Below are positions 31,776 to 40,907 of a DNA stretch of 64,000 bases, one piece after another. Origin of the DNA: DASRAP01 sp035277145 (GTDB taxonomy: Bacteria > Gemmatimonadota > Gemmatimonadetes > Gemmatimonadales > Gemmatimonadaceae); contig DATELA010000104.1 in the NCBI GenBank assembly GCA_035277145.1, forward strand, positions 1 through 64,000, given 5' to 3'. The translations under genes and the position numbers were made by a program. Position 1 is the first letter of the stretch, and each line of letters starts with the position of its first letter. The notes beneath the pieces were generated by a model. That model did not search any database. It was not told where the DNA came from and was given only the letters and a program-made list of their open reading frames with translations.

Positions 31776-33532
31776 TTCTGCACGGTAAAAAATTGTGTTC
31801 CGCGCTCCGGATTCCATCGAAGCGGATAACGAACGCCGCCGGCCCAGAGCACGGGCGCGACTCCAACCTCGATCACCGTGCCGTTGCGTACGACGCGGAG
31901 CGGGACCGAACGAGCGCCGGTCGGAACGACGTTGAGGCCAAAGCGATAGCGGATAGGTTCAGCACGTCCGATCATCGGCGGATCGCCGCGCAAATCGCCG
32001 ATGTCGATGATGCGGTCGCCAACGCGCAGATCAGTCTTCGCGGCGGGCCCCGCGGGGTCGATCGCGAGAACAACCGACGGCACGATGCCAAGCGAATCGG
32101 CGCCGTCGTATCGCGCTTCGATGCCGAGATACGTCAGTGAGGCTGACTGGACGGGGCCCTCGTCGAATCCCGCCGCGAGTAACATCGGTCGCACTGTGGG
32201 CACCTTCGTGCCGTCAATGAATTGCGCGTATACGTCCGACGCGCCGGCGCGCGTTATCGCGTTGCGGATATCGTCGATCCCGTATTCTCGTTTCGGACGC
32301 GATAGCAAATGCCGAATCACGTCCATCACGCTCGCGCCGCGCTGGCGCAGCTGCATGTCGGTGACGAATGCGACGAGTGCTCCGCCGCGATACGCCATGG
32401 TTTCATTCGGTCCGTCGGCGTCGCGCCACTGAATCCCCGGCTCGGCAAATCGCGTGCGTCCAAGGGACGTGCTGCGGCGCGCGTCGCGTTCGATGTCCAT
32501 CATGCGCGCGGCGAATTGCGCGGGCGTCACAACGCCGGTCGCTGCCGCGTGCCAAAGCGAGATGTAGTCCGTGAAGCCTTCGTTGAACCAGGTGACGGAT
32601 TCGTCGGGGACAAGGTGAGAGCCCAGCCAATCGTGAAAGACTTCGTGCGCAAGCGTCAATCTGGCCATCAGCGAGAACGGCTCCGCTGGCACTCTGATGA
32701 CGAGACCGTCGTTCGTGAGCGTTCCGCCAAACACGCCCTCGTTGCGTTGTGGTTCAAAGATGATGCGCAACGGTCCGCGCGGTCCGCGGCCCGTGGTACG
32801 GGACATCGCGATGACCAGAGACTCCACGTATTGGGCGATCTCGCCGGTCAGGTCATCGCCCGCTGCAAACTGCGCAATCTCAACGGGAACGCCGTTCACG
32901 GAGCGAGTCGCAAAACCAGCGACACGACCGATCGAAAACACGCCGTTCTCCGCCGGCAGTTCGACAGATCCAGTCGCGGTTTGCTGTGCGACGGAGCGAC
33001 CACCCCAGCCTGTGAAAATCTCGTCGTTTGGCGACGCCGCGACGCGGACAATACTCGGCCGTCGCACCGGCCTGTCGTCAACGAGCAGCTGGGCAAACGT
33101 GTTGATCGCGAAGCCGAACATGTGTGTACTGTCGCGGTACGGAAGCAGCCGCCGCTCCTGGTGCGCCGCCGAGCCGGCAGCGCGAAGACCCAACTGATAG
33201 GAGATAAGGAGTTCGCCGCCGACGGCGAGATCGCGCGGAACACGCAGTCTGCCTGCGGAGTCGAATGCGAACGCGCGTCTGTTGACGCGCAGATCGCGGA
33301 CGTACGGGTCACGCGCGCTGGTCCACTCGCCCCAGTTGGGAAGCTCGAGCACGACGTTGCTCGACGATGAACCGAGCGCGCTTGCGCGAAGCGCAACGGT
33401 CAGCGTTCCGCTGTCACCGGCATACCGGATCTGGTACTCGAGTGGCGGAACGGAGGCCGAGTCGATCGCGGCGGGCGTGCCTCGCGCGCACGCAAGCGCG
33501 AGCGCAACGGCGACGACGCTTTTGTAATTCAT
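31772..33532 (-). CDS. Secreted M61-type zinc metallopeptidase with C-terminal PDZ domain
   Basis: 586 residues from ATG 33532; the longer frame upstream crosses the promoter. A signal sequence (MNYKSVVAVALALACARG) is followed by an N-terminal beta domain, then the catalytic site HEVFHDWLG (HExxH, about residue 295) with NEGFTDY about 20 residues later giving the third ligand region. A PDZ domain lies near the C-terminus (VVLAIDPAGPAAKTDLRVGD, then RIIDIGDLRG). This layout is that of glycyl aminopeptidase-like M61 enzymes. It is the first gene of an operon with an ArsR-type regulator and a beta-lactamase-like hydrolase, suggesting peptide or peptidoglycan turnover outside the cytoplasm. Confidence 0.87.
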   Translation of the reverse strand: MNYKSVVAVALALACARGTPAAIDSASVPPLEYQIRYAGDSGTLTVALRASALGSSSSNVVLELPNWGEWTSARDPYVRDLRVNRRAFAFDSAGRLRVPRDLAVGGELLISYQLGLRAAGSAAHQERRLLPYRDSTHMFGFAINTFAQLLVDDRPVRRPSIVRVAASPNDEIFTGWGGRSVAQQTATGSVELPAENGVFSIGRVAGFATRSVNGVPVEIAQFAAGDDLTGEIAQYVESLVIAMSRTTGRGPRGPLRIIFEPQRNEGVFGGTLTNDGLVIRVPAEPFSLMARLTLAHEVFHDWLGSHLVPDESVTWFNEGFTDYISLWHAAATGVVTPAQFAARMMDIERDARRSTSLGRTRFAEPGIQWRDADGPNETMAYRGGALVAFVTDMQLRQRGASVMDVIRHLLSRPKREYGIDDIRNAITRAGASDVYAQFIDGTKVPTVRPMLLAAGFDEGPVQSASLTYLGIEARYDGADSLGIVPSVVLAIDPAGPAAKTDLRVGDRIIDIGDLRGDPPMIGRAEPIRYRFGLNVVPTGARSVPLRVVRNGTVIEVGVAPVLWAGGVRYPLRWNPERGTQFFTVQK

Positions 33533-33537
33533 GACTG

Positions 33538-33565
33538 ATTTTACAAAATACAGGCAAGCTGTCAA
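33538..33565 (-). promoter_or_regulatory. Strong promoter of the M61-ArsR-hydrolase operon, predicted leaderless
   Basis: On the minus strand, TTGACA (33565-33560) is separated by 16 bases from TAAAAT (33543-33538). Only five bases then precede the ATG at 33532, so the transcript should begin at or within a base or two of the start codon. ATTTTGTAAAAT is an inverted repeat overlapping the -10 box and is a possible operator for the ArsR protein. Confidence 0.75.
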
Positions 33566-33623
33566 GCGTGAGTGGGACGTGGCGCTGGTACGCCTCGCAC
33601 CACCCTGCACGGGCTGTCACCCA

Positions 33624-33959
33624 TCACGCAGTTGCCGTTTGCAGCGCCTTGAGGTCCACGCCCTTCCACAACCGCTCCCTCATTGCTTGCGTCTCCGCGA
33701 GCGCTCGAAGCCCCGCGCGGGTCACTGCGAAGCTCCGCCGCGACGCACCGTCGCTCGTGACACGCCGCGATTTTACCGCGCCTTTTGCTTCGAGCCGGTC
33801 GAGGGTCGCATAGACAGCGCCAATCGCGAGATCGCGCCCCGTCACGCGTTTGATCTCTCGTCGCACGGACATACCGAACGCGGCGTCGCGCGTGCGAATG
33901 ACTGCAACGAGGATCTGTTCCTCGAGAACACCGAGCGGAACCATCGACGACGCGCTCAT
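33624..33959 (-). CDS. PadR-family transcriptional regulator
   Basis: 111 residues, the usual length of short PadR proteins. The winged helix is typical: PLGVLEEQILVAVIRTRDAA, AFGMSVRREIKRVTGRDLAI, GAVYATLDRLEAKGAVKSR. The C-terminal dimerisation helix is LAETQAMRERLWKGV. It overlaps the ADOP permease gene by four bases and is translated after it. PadR regulators beside ADOP permeases are frequent; usually the regulator comes first, here it is downstream. Its probable operator is the palindrome at 36611-36623. Confidence 0.9.
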   Translation of the reverse strand: MSASSMVPLGVLEEQILVAVIRTRDAAFGMSVRREIKRVTGRDLAIGAVYATLDRLEAKGAVKSRRVTSDGASRRSFAVTRAGLRALAETQAMRERLWKGVDLKALQTATA

Positions 33960-36598
33960 GCTTCCTCCCGCAGTACGAGCGCCGGGTCCACCTTCCCCGC
34001 TCGGCGCGCTGGAATGAACGACGCAATCATGCCTGTCACCAAGAGTGCCGCGGTCGCGCCGAGAAATGCGACCGGATCTGTGCCGCTCACACCGAACAAG
34101 AACGTGGACAAGAGCCGTGACACAAGCAGCGTTGCGCCTGCACCGACGACCACACCGATCACCACGAGCACCGCGCCCTGCGACAACACGCGGCCGACAA
34201 CACGCGTGCCACTCAAACCAAGCGCCACGCGAATCGCCCAGTCACGCTTGCGTCGCGTCGCAAAGTGCGCCATCACGCCATAGATGCCCACGGCACCCAA
34301 CACCAACGCGAGCACGGAGAGTGCGGTGAGCAGCGACATCACGTTCCGCGCCGGACCAACCGCCTGATCCATCACGCGCGACATCGTGGTCGTGTTGCGG
34401 ATGCCGAATCCCGGCGCTGCGCGCGCGAGTGTTTGCCGCGCTTCATTGAGTACCGCTACGTCGCTCGTACCACGTTTTGCGCGAACCACAAACGTTACGC
34501 CTGTGCCAAATCCGCCGAGGACCTGGCTCCATAGGTAGTAGCGTGCCGGCGCTGGTGCTGCCGTCAGCGTTCCCTCGGCCACGTCGTCAACCACGCCAAT
34601 GATTTGTTGCGGGACGTTGTACATGCCCGCGATCATGCGGCCAATTGGATTCTCGCCGGGAAAGTACGTCTTGGCGAGCGCGCTGTTGATCACGACCGAG
34701 ATGGTTCCGCCAGGCTGATCCGTGGCATCGAACACACGCCCGCTGACCAACTTGATGCCCATCGTCGAGAAATAGTCGAGCGTCCCGATGCGAAAGTACG
34801 TTGTCGTCGCTTGCACGCTGTCGCGCCCGACAACGGAAATCCCGGTGCTGTTACCGTTGCCGCGCAGCGGAAGGCGCATCGCGGCTGCCGCATTCTCGAC
34901 ACCAGGCATCTCCTTGAGCGCAGCGACGGCTTGTTCAATAGTCGTGTTGCGCTCCGCGAGCGGTACTGTCGGCGTGCCCGATGCGTCAATGACGGCGACG
35001 TTATGCGTGTCGATGCCCGGGTCGATCGCGTACATGTTGGCCACGCTTCGCACGAGCAGTGTTGCACTCGACGCGATCAGCATTGCGACCGTCATCTCGA
35101 TGACGACGAGCGTTCGCTCCGTGCGCATTGCACCACCGCCGCGCACGCCCCCGGTGCGCAGACGGCTCAGCATGTTCTGCAATCCGCCGGCTGCGCTGCT
35201 CCGCCACAACGACGCCGATGGAATCATCACGACGAGCAACGCAGACACAACAGAGAGCGCGAGTGCCGCAACAAACAGCGTCCAGTCGAACGTCGCGGCT
35301 TCTCCCCACGCACCAAGCGGCAGTGCGCTGGTGAGGACGCGGAATCCGGCCACTGCGAGTCCCGCACCAACCGCTGCTGCGGCAACACCAATGATCAACG
35401 CTTCCACAATGAGCGGCTGCGTGAGACGGTTGCGATTTGCACCGAGCGCTGCGCGCACGGCAAGCTCAGACGCGCGCGACTCAACCTGGCCGAGCATCAA
35501 CGCAGCGACGTTCACGCATGCAATAATCAGGACCAGCACCATCGCCGCCATCGTCGCGACGAGCGCAGGACGCATCGGGCCGACAAATCCCTCGTGAATC
35601 GATTGCACCTTTGCGTTTTTTGTTTTGTCCCACTGCACCGGATACTGGAACTGTCCCTTCAGCATCGACACGAGTTGGTCGACGTCGGGCTCCATGTGGT
35701 CCGGGTTTTTTCCGGGCTGCACGAGACCGACGAGCGCATACGAACCGTTGCGCCCGTTTGGATTGATTTGCATCGGAACCCACACGCGTACTTCCGGCGT
35801 CGGGAACCAGAAGCCGCGGGGCATCACGCCGATCACGGTGCGCGGTATACCGTTCAGCGTGAGCCGTGAACCGATGATCGATTGCTCGCCACCCATCTCC
35901 CGCCAGAGTCCGTAGCTCAGAATCGCGACGGGGTCCGCGCCAACGACATCGTCACCGGTCTTGAACGTGTTCCCGAGCGCCGGTTTCGTGCCGAGGATGT
36001 CGAACAATTCCGCAGAGGACGCGACGCCGCTCAACAAACGCGTTTCGTTGCCGGTACCCTGGAGGTTGAGATCGCGATGGTTGTACATCGCGACGGATTG
36101 GAATCCGGGGAAACGGCCGCGGAGCCACGTGAATTCCTGTTCGTTCCACGAGAAGCTCATCCAGAACGACGCGACTTCTTTTTCGTTGCGATATGGCAGC
36201 GGGTCGAACAGCACCGGCCGCGCAATTGCGTACACGGCCGCGGTTCCACCAATGCCGAGCGCAAGAGTGAGCACGGAGAGCAGCGCGTATGTCGGGCGTG
36301 CGCGCAGTCGCCGGAGCGCATAGCGCGCGTCTGTAATGAAGTGTTTGAGCATTGGCCCTCCGGGCCGGTATGCGTTTGCGCGGGGTTCGAACGCGGTCGA
36401 TTCGCGCCACAGTGCCCATGGCACGAGAGCGCGCGCGGTTCCCAGCGCCTGTCGCCAGATCCATGCGCGCGCGTTCCGTTCGCCGTGCGCCATGGCGATC
36501 TCGCGATACTCGGCGATCAGATCGGCAACGATCTCCTCACGCTCGGCCCGTGGAAGGACCGTGCGGAGGATGGCGAGCGGGAGGCGGGGTGGATACAC
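33956..36598 (-). CDS. ADOP-family ABC transporter permease with N-terminal prefix domain
   Basis: 880 residues. The first 80 residues (AEREEIVADLIAEYREIAMA and following) are the prefix domain found on many PadR-linked ADOP permeases. RYALRRLRARPTYALLSVLT begins the duplicated MacB/FtsX unit. The first FtsX domain has ACVNVAALMLGQVESRASEL. The second is near the C-terminus and ends FIPARRAGKVDPALVLREE. No ABC ATPase is adjacent. It differs strongly from the permease at 7294, so this is not a recent duplication. Its start lies 12 bases downstream of the TCTACA-A-TGTAGA palindrome, implying repression by the co-transcribed PadR protein. Confidence 0.88.
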   Translation of the reverse strand: MYPPRLPLAILRTVLPRAEREEIVADLIAEYREIAMAHGERNARAWIWRQALGTARALVPWALWRESTAFEPRANAYRPGGPMLKHFITDARYALRRLRARPTYALLSVLTLALGIGGTAAVYAIARPVLFDPLPYRNEKEVASFWMSFSWNEQEFTWLRGRFPGFQSVAMYNHRDLNLQGTGNETRLLSGVASSAELFDILGTKPALGNTFKTGDDVVGADPVAILSYGLWREMGGEQSIIGSRLTLNGIPRTVIGVMPRGFWFPTPEVRVWVPMQINPNGRNGSYALVGLVQPGKNPDHMEPDVDQLVSMLKGQFQYPVQWDKTKNAKVQSIHEGFVGPMRPALVATMAAMVLVLIIACVNVAALMLGQVESRASELAVRAALGANRNRLTQPLIVEALIIGVAAAAVGAGLAVAGFRVLTSALPLGAWGEAATFDWTLFVAALALSVVSALLVVMIPSASLWRSSAAGGLQNMLSRLRTGGVRGGGAMRTERTLVVIEMTVAMLIASSATLLVRSVANMYAIDPGIDTHNVAVIDASGTPTVPLAERNTTIEQAVAALKEMPGVENAAAAMRLPLRGNGNSTGISVVGRDSVQATTTYFRIGTLDYFSTMGIKLVSGRVFDATDQPGGTISVVINSALAKTYFPGENPIGRMIAGMYNVPQQIIGVVDDVAEGTLTAAPAPARYYLWSQVLGGFGTGVTFVVRAKRGTSDVAVLNEARQTLARAAPGFGIRNTTTMSRVMDQAVGPARNVMSLLTALSVLALVLGAVGIYGVMAHFATRRKRDWAIRVALGLSGTRVVGRVLSQGAVLVVIGVVVGAGATLLVSRLLSTFLFGVSGTDPVAFLGATAALLVTGMIASFIPARRAGKVDPALVLREEA

Positions 36599-36610
36599 GG
36601 GCGGTTGGTT

Positions 36611-36623
36611 TCTACAATGTAGA
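36611..36623. promoter_or_regulatory. Palindromic operator TCTACA-A-TGTAGA of the ADOP/PadR operon
   Basis: A perfect 6+1+6 inverted repeat, extended by GGTT on the left and AACC on the right, lies 12 bases before the permease start. It matches the core of the palindrome at 27798-27812. The nearby PadR gene is the obvious regulator. Confidence 0.65.
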
Positions 36624-36654
36624 CAACCCTACCCGCCGAACGGTTGGAACCGAG

Positions 36655-37650
36655 CTAGGTGCGCACCAACCAGAGCAGCAGCTCGTAGTCGGAGAGGCCC
36701 AGTGCACGCTGCCTCGCGGCGCTGAGTTCTTCTTCGATGCACCGGAACGGTGCACCCTCGGGCGCGCGGCAATGGAGTGCGATCTCGACCAACGGCGTTT
36801 TCGCGGTGCCGATTCCCCCGCCCCACACGAAGATCCCGGCAAACGTGCGGCCGCTCTCGCTCACGACGATCGAATCGCGAAGCACGTTGTCGAATCGCTC
36901 GGGATCCATGTGGTGATTGTTTTTGCGGAACCAATCCTCACCAATGTTCGACCAAATCGTGCGCACGAGACGCACGTAGCGTTCGCGTATGGACTCCGGC
37001 GGCCGGAGCGGAACCAGTTTGCTGTCGCTGCCCGTGCGCGGATCGTAGCGCCACAGTTCCGCGGAATGCGTCGGCGCGAAATGCACCATGCTGCGGTGGT
37101 AGAGCAGCACTTCGTCGGCGAGCAGTGCGAGCGACCATCCGTACAACGTTTTCCTGACGCGAAGGTCCTGTCGCGCCAACACGAGAATTGCGCCGGCTGA
37201 CGGCGAGATGTGCGTGTCGATGTAGATCTGCGACGTGGTATGACGAATGCGCATGACGGCGCCGAGTTCGAACGCAGTGTCGCGCTCGACACGCTGTTTT
37301 CGCGGCAGCGCGGCAACGGTCCACTCGCGCGTCAGTTTGTCCAGCGCGTACACGCGCAGCGTATCCGGCAGCGCGGAACCCGTTACATCATAGAACGCCG
37401 CGAAGAATGCGTATGGCGCGTTTTCGATCGTCCCGCTGCTGAAAGCGCGTTTGAGTTCCGCTGAATCCAGAAAGCGCGTGTTGACTCTTGCTTCGCTGAG
37501 TACAGCGCCGAATGTCGGCGCTTGCGCGGCTGAGGCCTGCGCGACAAGCGCAGCGGGCGCGCTCATGCATAAACTCGCGAGCGCGAGTCGAAGGCGCGTG
37601 CGGCGATTCACAACAATAAGGTAGCTCTGCGACCCGCTTCTGCGTTTCAA
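36655..37650 (-). CDS. Secreted protein of unknown function
   Basis: 331 residues; GTG 37611 is a plausible alternative start because the signal-like segment RLRLALASLCMSAPAALVAQ begins just after it. I see no known catalytic motif. The mature part contains FSSGTIENAPYAFFAAFYDV and RHTTSQIYIDTHISPSAGAI, suggesting a mixed alpha/beta soluble domain, and it ends in a cysteine-containing helix (CRAPEGAPFRC). It lies 12 bases downstream of another secreted unknown on the same strand, so they are probably an operon. No function is assigned. Confidence 0.6.
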   Translation of the reverse strand: MKRRSGSQSYLIVVNRRTRLRLALASLCMSAPAALVAQASAAQAPTFGAVLSEARVNTRFLDSAELKRAFSSGTIENAPYAFFAAFYDVTGSALPDTLRVYALDKLTREWTVAALPRKQRVERDTAFELGAVMRIRHTTSQIYIDTHISPSAGAILVLARQDLRVRKTLYGWSLALLADEVLLYHRSMVHFAPTHSAELWRYDPRTGSDSKLVPLRPPESIRERYVRLVRTIWSNIGEDWFRKNNHHMDPERFDNVLRDSIVVSESGRTFAGIFVWGGGIGTAKTPLVEIALHCRAPEGAPFRCIEEELSAARQRALGLSDYELLLWLVRT

Positions 37651-37662
37651 ATGCGCGAGCGT

Positions 37663-38391
37663 TCAGCGGCGGCCGGTGCCCAGGAAGATGAACTCGATCT
37701 CAGTCGTTGCATCGAGTCGAAAGTTCTGCTTGAGGACGGCGCGCGACGCCTTCGCCACCCAGAACGTGTGGTCGGCGCCGCCAAAGTCCGCCTCGATGCG
37801 CCACACGAGCTGTCCCGCGACGAACTCCTCGTCCGCGACGACCGCGGTGAACTCGGTCACGCCTCGACCGGGCGTGTACACAGGAACGGAGATCGAGTAT
37901 CCGCTCGCCAGCGGGGCCGCGCGCAACACGAGATCCATGCTCGCGCTGTTGTAGACCAGCGACGGCATGCGCTGATCGACCGTGAACGGCGCCATCCCTT
38001 GCGCGTCGATGCGGCCGCGAACTCTGTCGCCCGACCACTCGAGCTGGAACTTCAGGTTCGCGCCCGGGCGCGTGCCGGTGCTGCGATGGCTGCGCGGTTC
38101 GAGCGTGTTCCAGCTGTCGACGATCGTGTCGAGGTGCGTGCCGTAAACCTCGTCCTTAATGCGAGAGATGCGCATGACGCGACGCGCAGATCCGGTATCG
38201 ATCGAGCGACAGACTTCCGTAGCCGTGCCCGTTCGGCGGCGAACTCCGCCCCTCGTGACCCACACCTCGGCGGTGTCGGAACCACATCGGAGCCTGTTCA
38301 TGTCGACGGGAACGCGGTCAGTCGATTGTGCGGCAATCGATGCGAGGGGCGCGGTCAGTACGACTGCTGCAATTGTGAAAAGTCTGCGCAC
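37663..38391 (-). CDS. Secreted protein of unknown function (DUF3108-like beta barrel possible)
   Basis: 242 residues with a signal peptide (MRRLFTIAAVVLTAPLASIAA). The mature part is rich in beta strands (LKFQLEWSGDRVRGRIDAQG, FTAVVADEEFVAGQLVWRIE) and resembles periplasmic lipocalin-like or DUF3108 proteins, but no signature is decisive. It is divergent from the propeller gene at 38520; the gap holds a 7+3+7 palindrome. It is the first gene of a probable operon with the unknown at 36655. Confidence 0.6.
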   Translation of the reverse strand: MRRLFTIAAVVLTAPLASIAAQSTDRVPVDMNRLRCGSDTAEVWVTRGGVRRRTGTATEVCRSIDTGSARRVMRISRIKDEVYGTHLDTIVDSWNTLEPRSHRSTGTRPGANLKFQLEWSGDRVRGRIDAQGMAPFTVDQRMPSLVYNSASMDLVLRAAPLASGYSISVPVYTPGRGVTEFTAVVADEEFVAGQLVWRIEADFGGADHTFWVAKASRAVLKQNFRLDATTEIEFIFLGTGRR

Positions 38392-38460
38392 TCTGAGAAT
38401 CCTCGCTGCGTGTCGGCGGTCCGGTTCTCTGCGAACACGATTTGGACGTCGCTCGTGTCA

Positions 38461-38477
38461 CGTGATCAGTGATCACG
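38461..38477. promoter_or_regulatory. Palindrome CGTGATC-AGT-GATCACG in a divergent promoter region
   Basis: A perfect 7+3+7 inverted repeat located 43 bases before the propeller gene and 70 bases before the divergent secreted protein. It has the shape of a dimer-binding operator. No regulator gene is adjacent. Confidence 0.45.
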
Positions 38478-38519
38478 CCCTTCTTGCGTGCGTGTTCAGC
38501 GCGCCCCAGACTAACGGCC

Positions 38520-39701
38520 ATGCGCTCCGTTTACATTCGACTCGTCTGCGCCACCGCCGCACTGAGTATCGCGTCGTCGAGCAAGGCCCAGCGCGGCGGA
38601 AGTTCACCGTGCACACGACCACCATCTCGTCAAACGGCGGATGGCACCGTGATCACACTCACGGAAACCACGCGCTTTCCCTGCACGCTGCAATTCGTGA
38701 ACACGGCGATCGCTCTGCGCGCCGATCCCGGCGGCTCGGTGGAAGAGATTGGCAGCACTGTCGCGCGTGGCCCTGACGGACGGTTCTACACGTCAATGAG
38801 CAGGGCCGGAAGTATCAGCGTGTGGAAACCAGACGGCACATGGCTCCGCAACTTCGGAACGTACGGACAAGGACCGGGAGAACTCGCGCGCGGCACGCAC
38901 AACATTCTGTTCGACAAGGCCGGTCGCTTGTACGTCGGCGACAACAATCGTCGTTGGACAATCTTCTCGCCAACGTACGAATTCGTGCGCACGGTTCCCG
39001 GAGGTGCGATGGGCACAGGTGCGTTGGGGAGCGCGGCGCTTCTTGACGACGGCAACTTGGTGTCATCGTTCAAGGCTGCCGGTGGCGCGTTTCACATCTA
39101 CGACGTCACCCAGACGACGGCGACCGTTCCACCGGTTGTGCGGTCGATGGGCCCCGCGCTGCAAATGGGCGGGCAGCGCATTTCACATGCCGGCGGCAAC
39201 ACGTTCTGGACAGCGCCCCCCGATGGCGAAGGACTCGGCTATGTACTCGAACAGTGGCGCACCGATGGAACGCTTGTTCGCACCATTCGACGCGCCGTGC
39301 CGTGGATGCGCAGTGGTGACGCGGCGAAACTGGGATCGCCTCTGCCGCCTCCTGAGATAGAGGGTCTACACGACGATGGCACCGGGATCGTGTACGTGAC
39401 GCTGATGGTTCCAAACAAGACCTTTCTGGATATCACGCCCGAGCAGCGACGCGATCGGTCTCCCGACGGCGCAATGAACAAATCCATCGACATCTATATA
39501 GAGGCGATCGATGTCAACGCGGGCGTTGTTCTCGGAGCGATCGGGCCAATCCATCCTGCCGAAGCAACGAAGCTTATTCCGCTCGGTTATCTCCGCGCCT
39601 CACGGCTTGCATATCGGCGCGAAGAAGACGCTGATGGCTTCCCGATCATGCGAATCGTGGAAGCGCAGCTCACTTCCGCGGCGGGATCCCGAAAACCGTA
39701 G
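38520..39701 (+). CDS. Secreted NHL/6-bladed beta-propeller-like protein
   Basis: 393 residues from ATG 38520 with a signal peptide (MRSVYIRLVCATAALSIASS). The body has propeller-like repeats: VARGPDGRFYTSMSRAGSIS, VWKPDGTWLRNFGTYGQGPG, and ILFDKAGRLYVGDNNRRWTI. The phrase G-x-G-P-G-E(L/F) is typical of 6-bladed propeller proteins common in this phylum. A second propeller protein lies at 51675. The function is unknown, probably binding at the cell surface or periplasm. Confidence 0.75.
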   Translation: MRSVYIRLVCATAALSIASSSKAQRGGSSPCTRPPSRQTADGTVITLTETTRFPCTLQFVNTAIALRADPGGSVEEIGSTVARGPDGRFYTSMSRAGSISVWKPDGTWLRNFGTYGQGPGELARGTHNILFDKAGRLYVGDNNRRWTIFSPTYEFVRTVPGGAMGTGALGSAALLDDGNLVSSFKAAGGAFHIYDVTQTTATVPPVVRSMGPALQMGGQRISHAGGNTFWTAPPDGEGLGYVLEQWRTDGTLVRTIRRAVPWMRSGDAAKLGSPLPPPEIEGLHDDGTGIVYVTLMVPNKTFLDITPEQRRDRSPDGAMNKSIDIYIEAIDVNAGVVLGAIGPIHPAEATKLIPLGYLRASRLAYRREEDADGFPIMRIVEAQLTSAAGSRKP

Positions 39702-39827
39702 TTCCCGCTGCGCGCGCATGCGTCGCGTTTCGATGACGGCCGCGTTTTTTCGGTGACGGAGATTCGGCACCGCCGCTGTATCGTGGGCCGTGCCGAGTTG
39801 CTTTCCCCTCGCCGAGCCGAGCAGACT

Positions 39828-40409
39828 ATGGGTATGCCTGCGATCGAACGCAGCTGGACGCGCGCGGAGGTCCTGGACCTCATCGCGCGCAATCCGCTAC
39901 CGACCCCTCGATACGAGCTGGTCGACGGGGAACTGCTGGTGACTCCCGCACCGGGCGGAACGCACCAGTCCGCGGTCGGACTGATGCACTGGCATCTCCG
40001 CAACTACCTCGTCGCGCGGCCTGAGGTCGGCGAAGTATTCATGTCGCCGGCAGACGTCAAACTCGAGCCGGAGTCGACGGTGGGCCCCGACGTGTTCGTC
40101 GTAACCCAGACCGAGGGAATGCGATTCCGTCGCGACAACCGCGTGCACGCGCTCGTGCTTGCGGTTGAGGTGCTGTCTCCGGGCGACCGCAGCGGAGATC
40201 GCACGCGAAAGCGTGCCCTCTATCAGCGCAACGTTCGGGAATACTGGATTGTCGACACAACGAAGCGAGCGATCGAAGTGTGGCGGCCGGGAATGGCTTC
40301 GGCGTTCGTTGCGCGCGAACGCCTTGAATGGAATCCCGCTGGTGCGTCGCAGCCGTTTGTGCTCGACGTCGCGGTGTATTTCGCGAACGTGTTCGGGGAA
40401 CCAGCTTGA
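39828..40409 (+). CDS. Uma2-family (DUF820) putative endonuclease
   Basis: 193 residues from ATG 39828 (ATG 39834 equally possible). It has the Uma2/DUF820 pattern: RYELVDGELLVTPAPGGTHQ near the start, VGPDVFVVTQ, LVLAVEVLSPGDRSGDRTRK (E-V-x-S-P then Lys), and YWIVDTTKRAIEVWRPG. The core is a PD-(D/E)XK-like fold with the E of AVEVLSP and a downstream Lys. The family is abundant in cyanobacteria, Gemmatimonadota and others; its biological role is unknown. It is not in an evident operon. Confidence 0.88.
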   Translation: MGMPAIERSWTRAEVLDLIARNPLPTPRYELVDGELLVTPAPGGTHQSAVGLMHWHLRNYLVARPEVGEVFMSPADVKLEPESTVGPDVFVVTQTEGMRFRRDNRVHALVLAVEVLSPGDRSGDRTRKRALYQRNVREYWIVDTTKRAIEVWRPGMASAFVARERLEWNPAGASQPFVLDVAVYFANVFGEPA

Positions 40410-40415
40410 CGCAAC

Positions 40416-40805
40416 TCAGCGTTTCGGCGGGATCCCGAACACGATAACGCCTGCCCCACGCGCACTGTCGATTGCCGTGATCACATCCTGATACCGCACG
40501 AGCGGCGATCCGGCGATGAACAAGTGCTTCTCAGGACGATCCACATAGGCGTCACGCAGGACCGTGCCGAGTGACGCTTCCGTGGTTGGCTGTTTGTTCA
40601 AGCGGTATTCGCGGCCCGGCAGCACCTCGAGCACGATCGGTGTCGACGGTTTGCTCGACGGTGACTCAACGGGCAACTGCAACTTCTCCATGTGCCGCCG
40701 CGGCAGCGTGATCATGAAGATGATCAGCAGCACGAGCATCACGTCGATCATCGGTGTCACGTTGATCTCAGCGCTCATGGCGCGGCCATCGGCTGGATTC
40801 ATCAT
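40416..40805 (-). CDS. ExbD/TolR-type biopolymer transport protein (orphan)
   Basis: 129 residues from ATG 40805; an upstream frame adds 14 residues. The single N-terminal membrane helix follows INVTPMIDVMLVLLIIFMI, including the conserved Asp of the proton path (MIDVMLVLL). The periplasmic domain ends SARGAGVIVFGIPPKR. ExbD works with ExbB and TonB to drive outer-membrane transport, but no exbB or tonB gene is next to it, so it must pair with a complex encoded elsewhere or be a diverged TolR. Many bacteria have several ExbD paralogues. Confidence 0.87.
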   Translation of the reverse strand: MMNPADGRAMSAEINVTPMIDVMLVLLIIFMITLPRRHMEKLQLPVESPSSKPSTPIVLEVLPGREYRLNKQPTTEASLGTVLRDAYVDRPEKHLFIAGSPLVRYQDVITAIDSARGAGVIVFGIPPKR

Positions 40806-40907
40806 CGTCGGATCCCGAGTGAGTGCTTGAAGCCACGATAGGATCAACGAATTGTCAGCCGATGACGCGCGCGTGACGAATCGGTGAAGGTCAGATTGTG
40901 AATTCGT

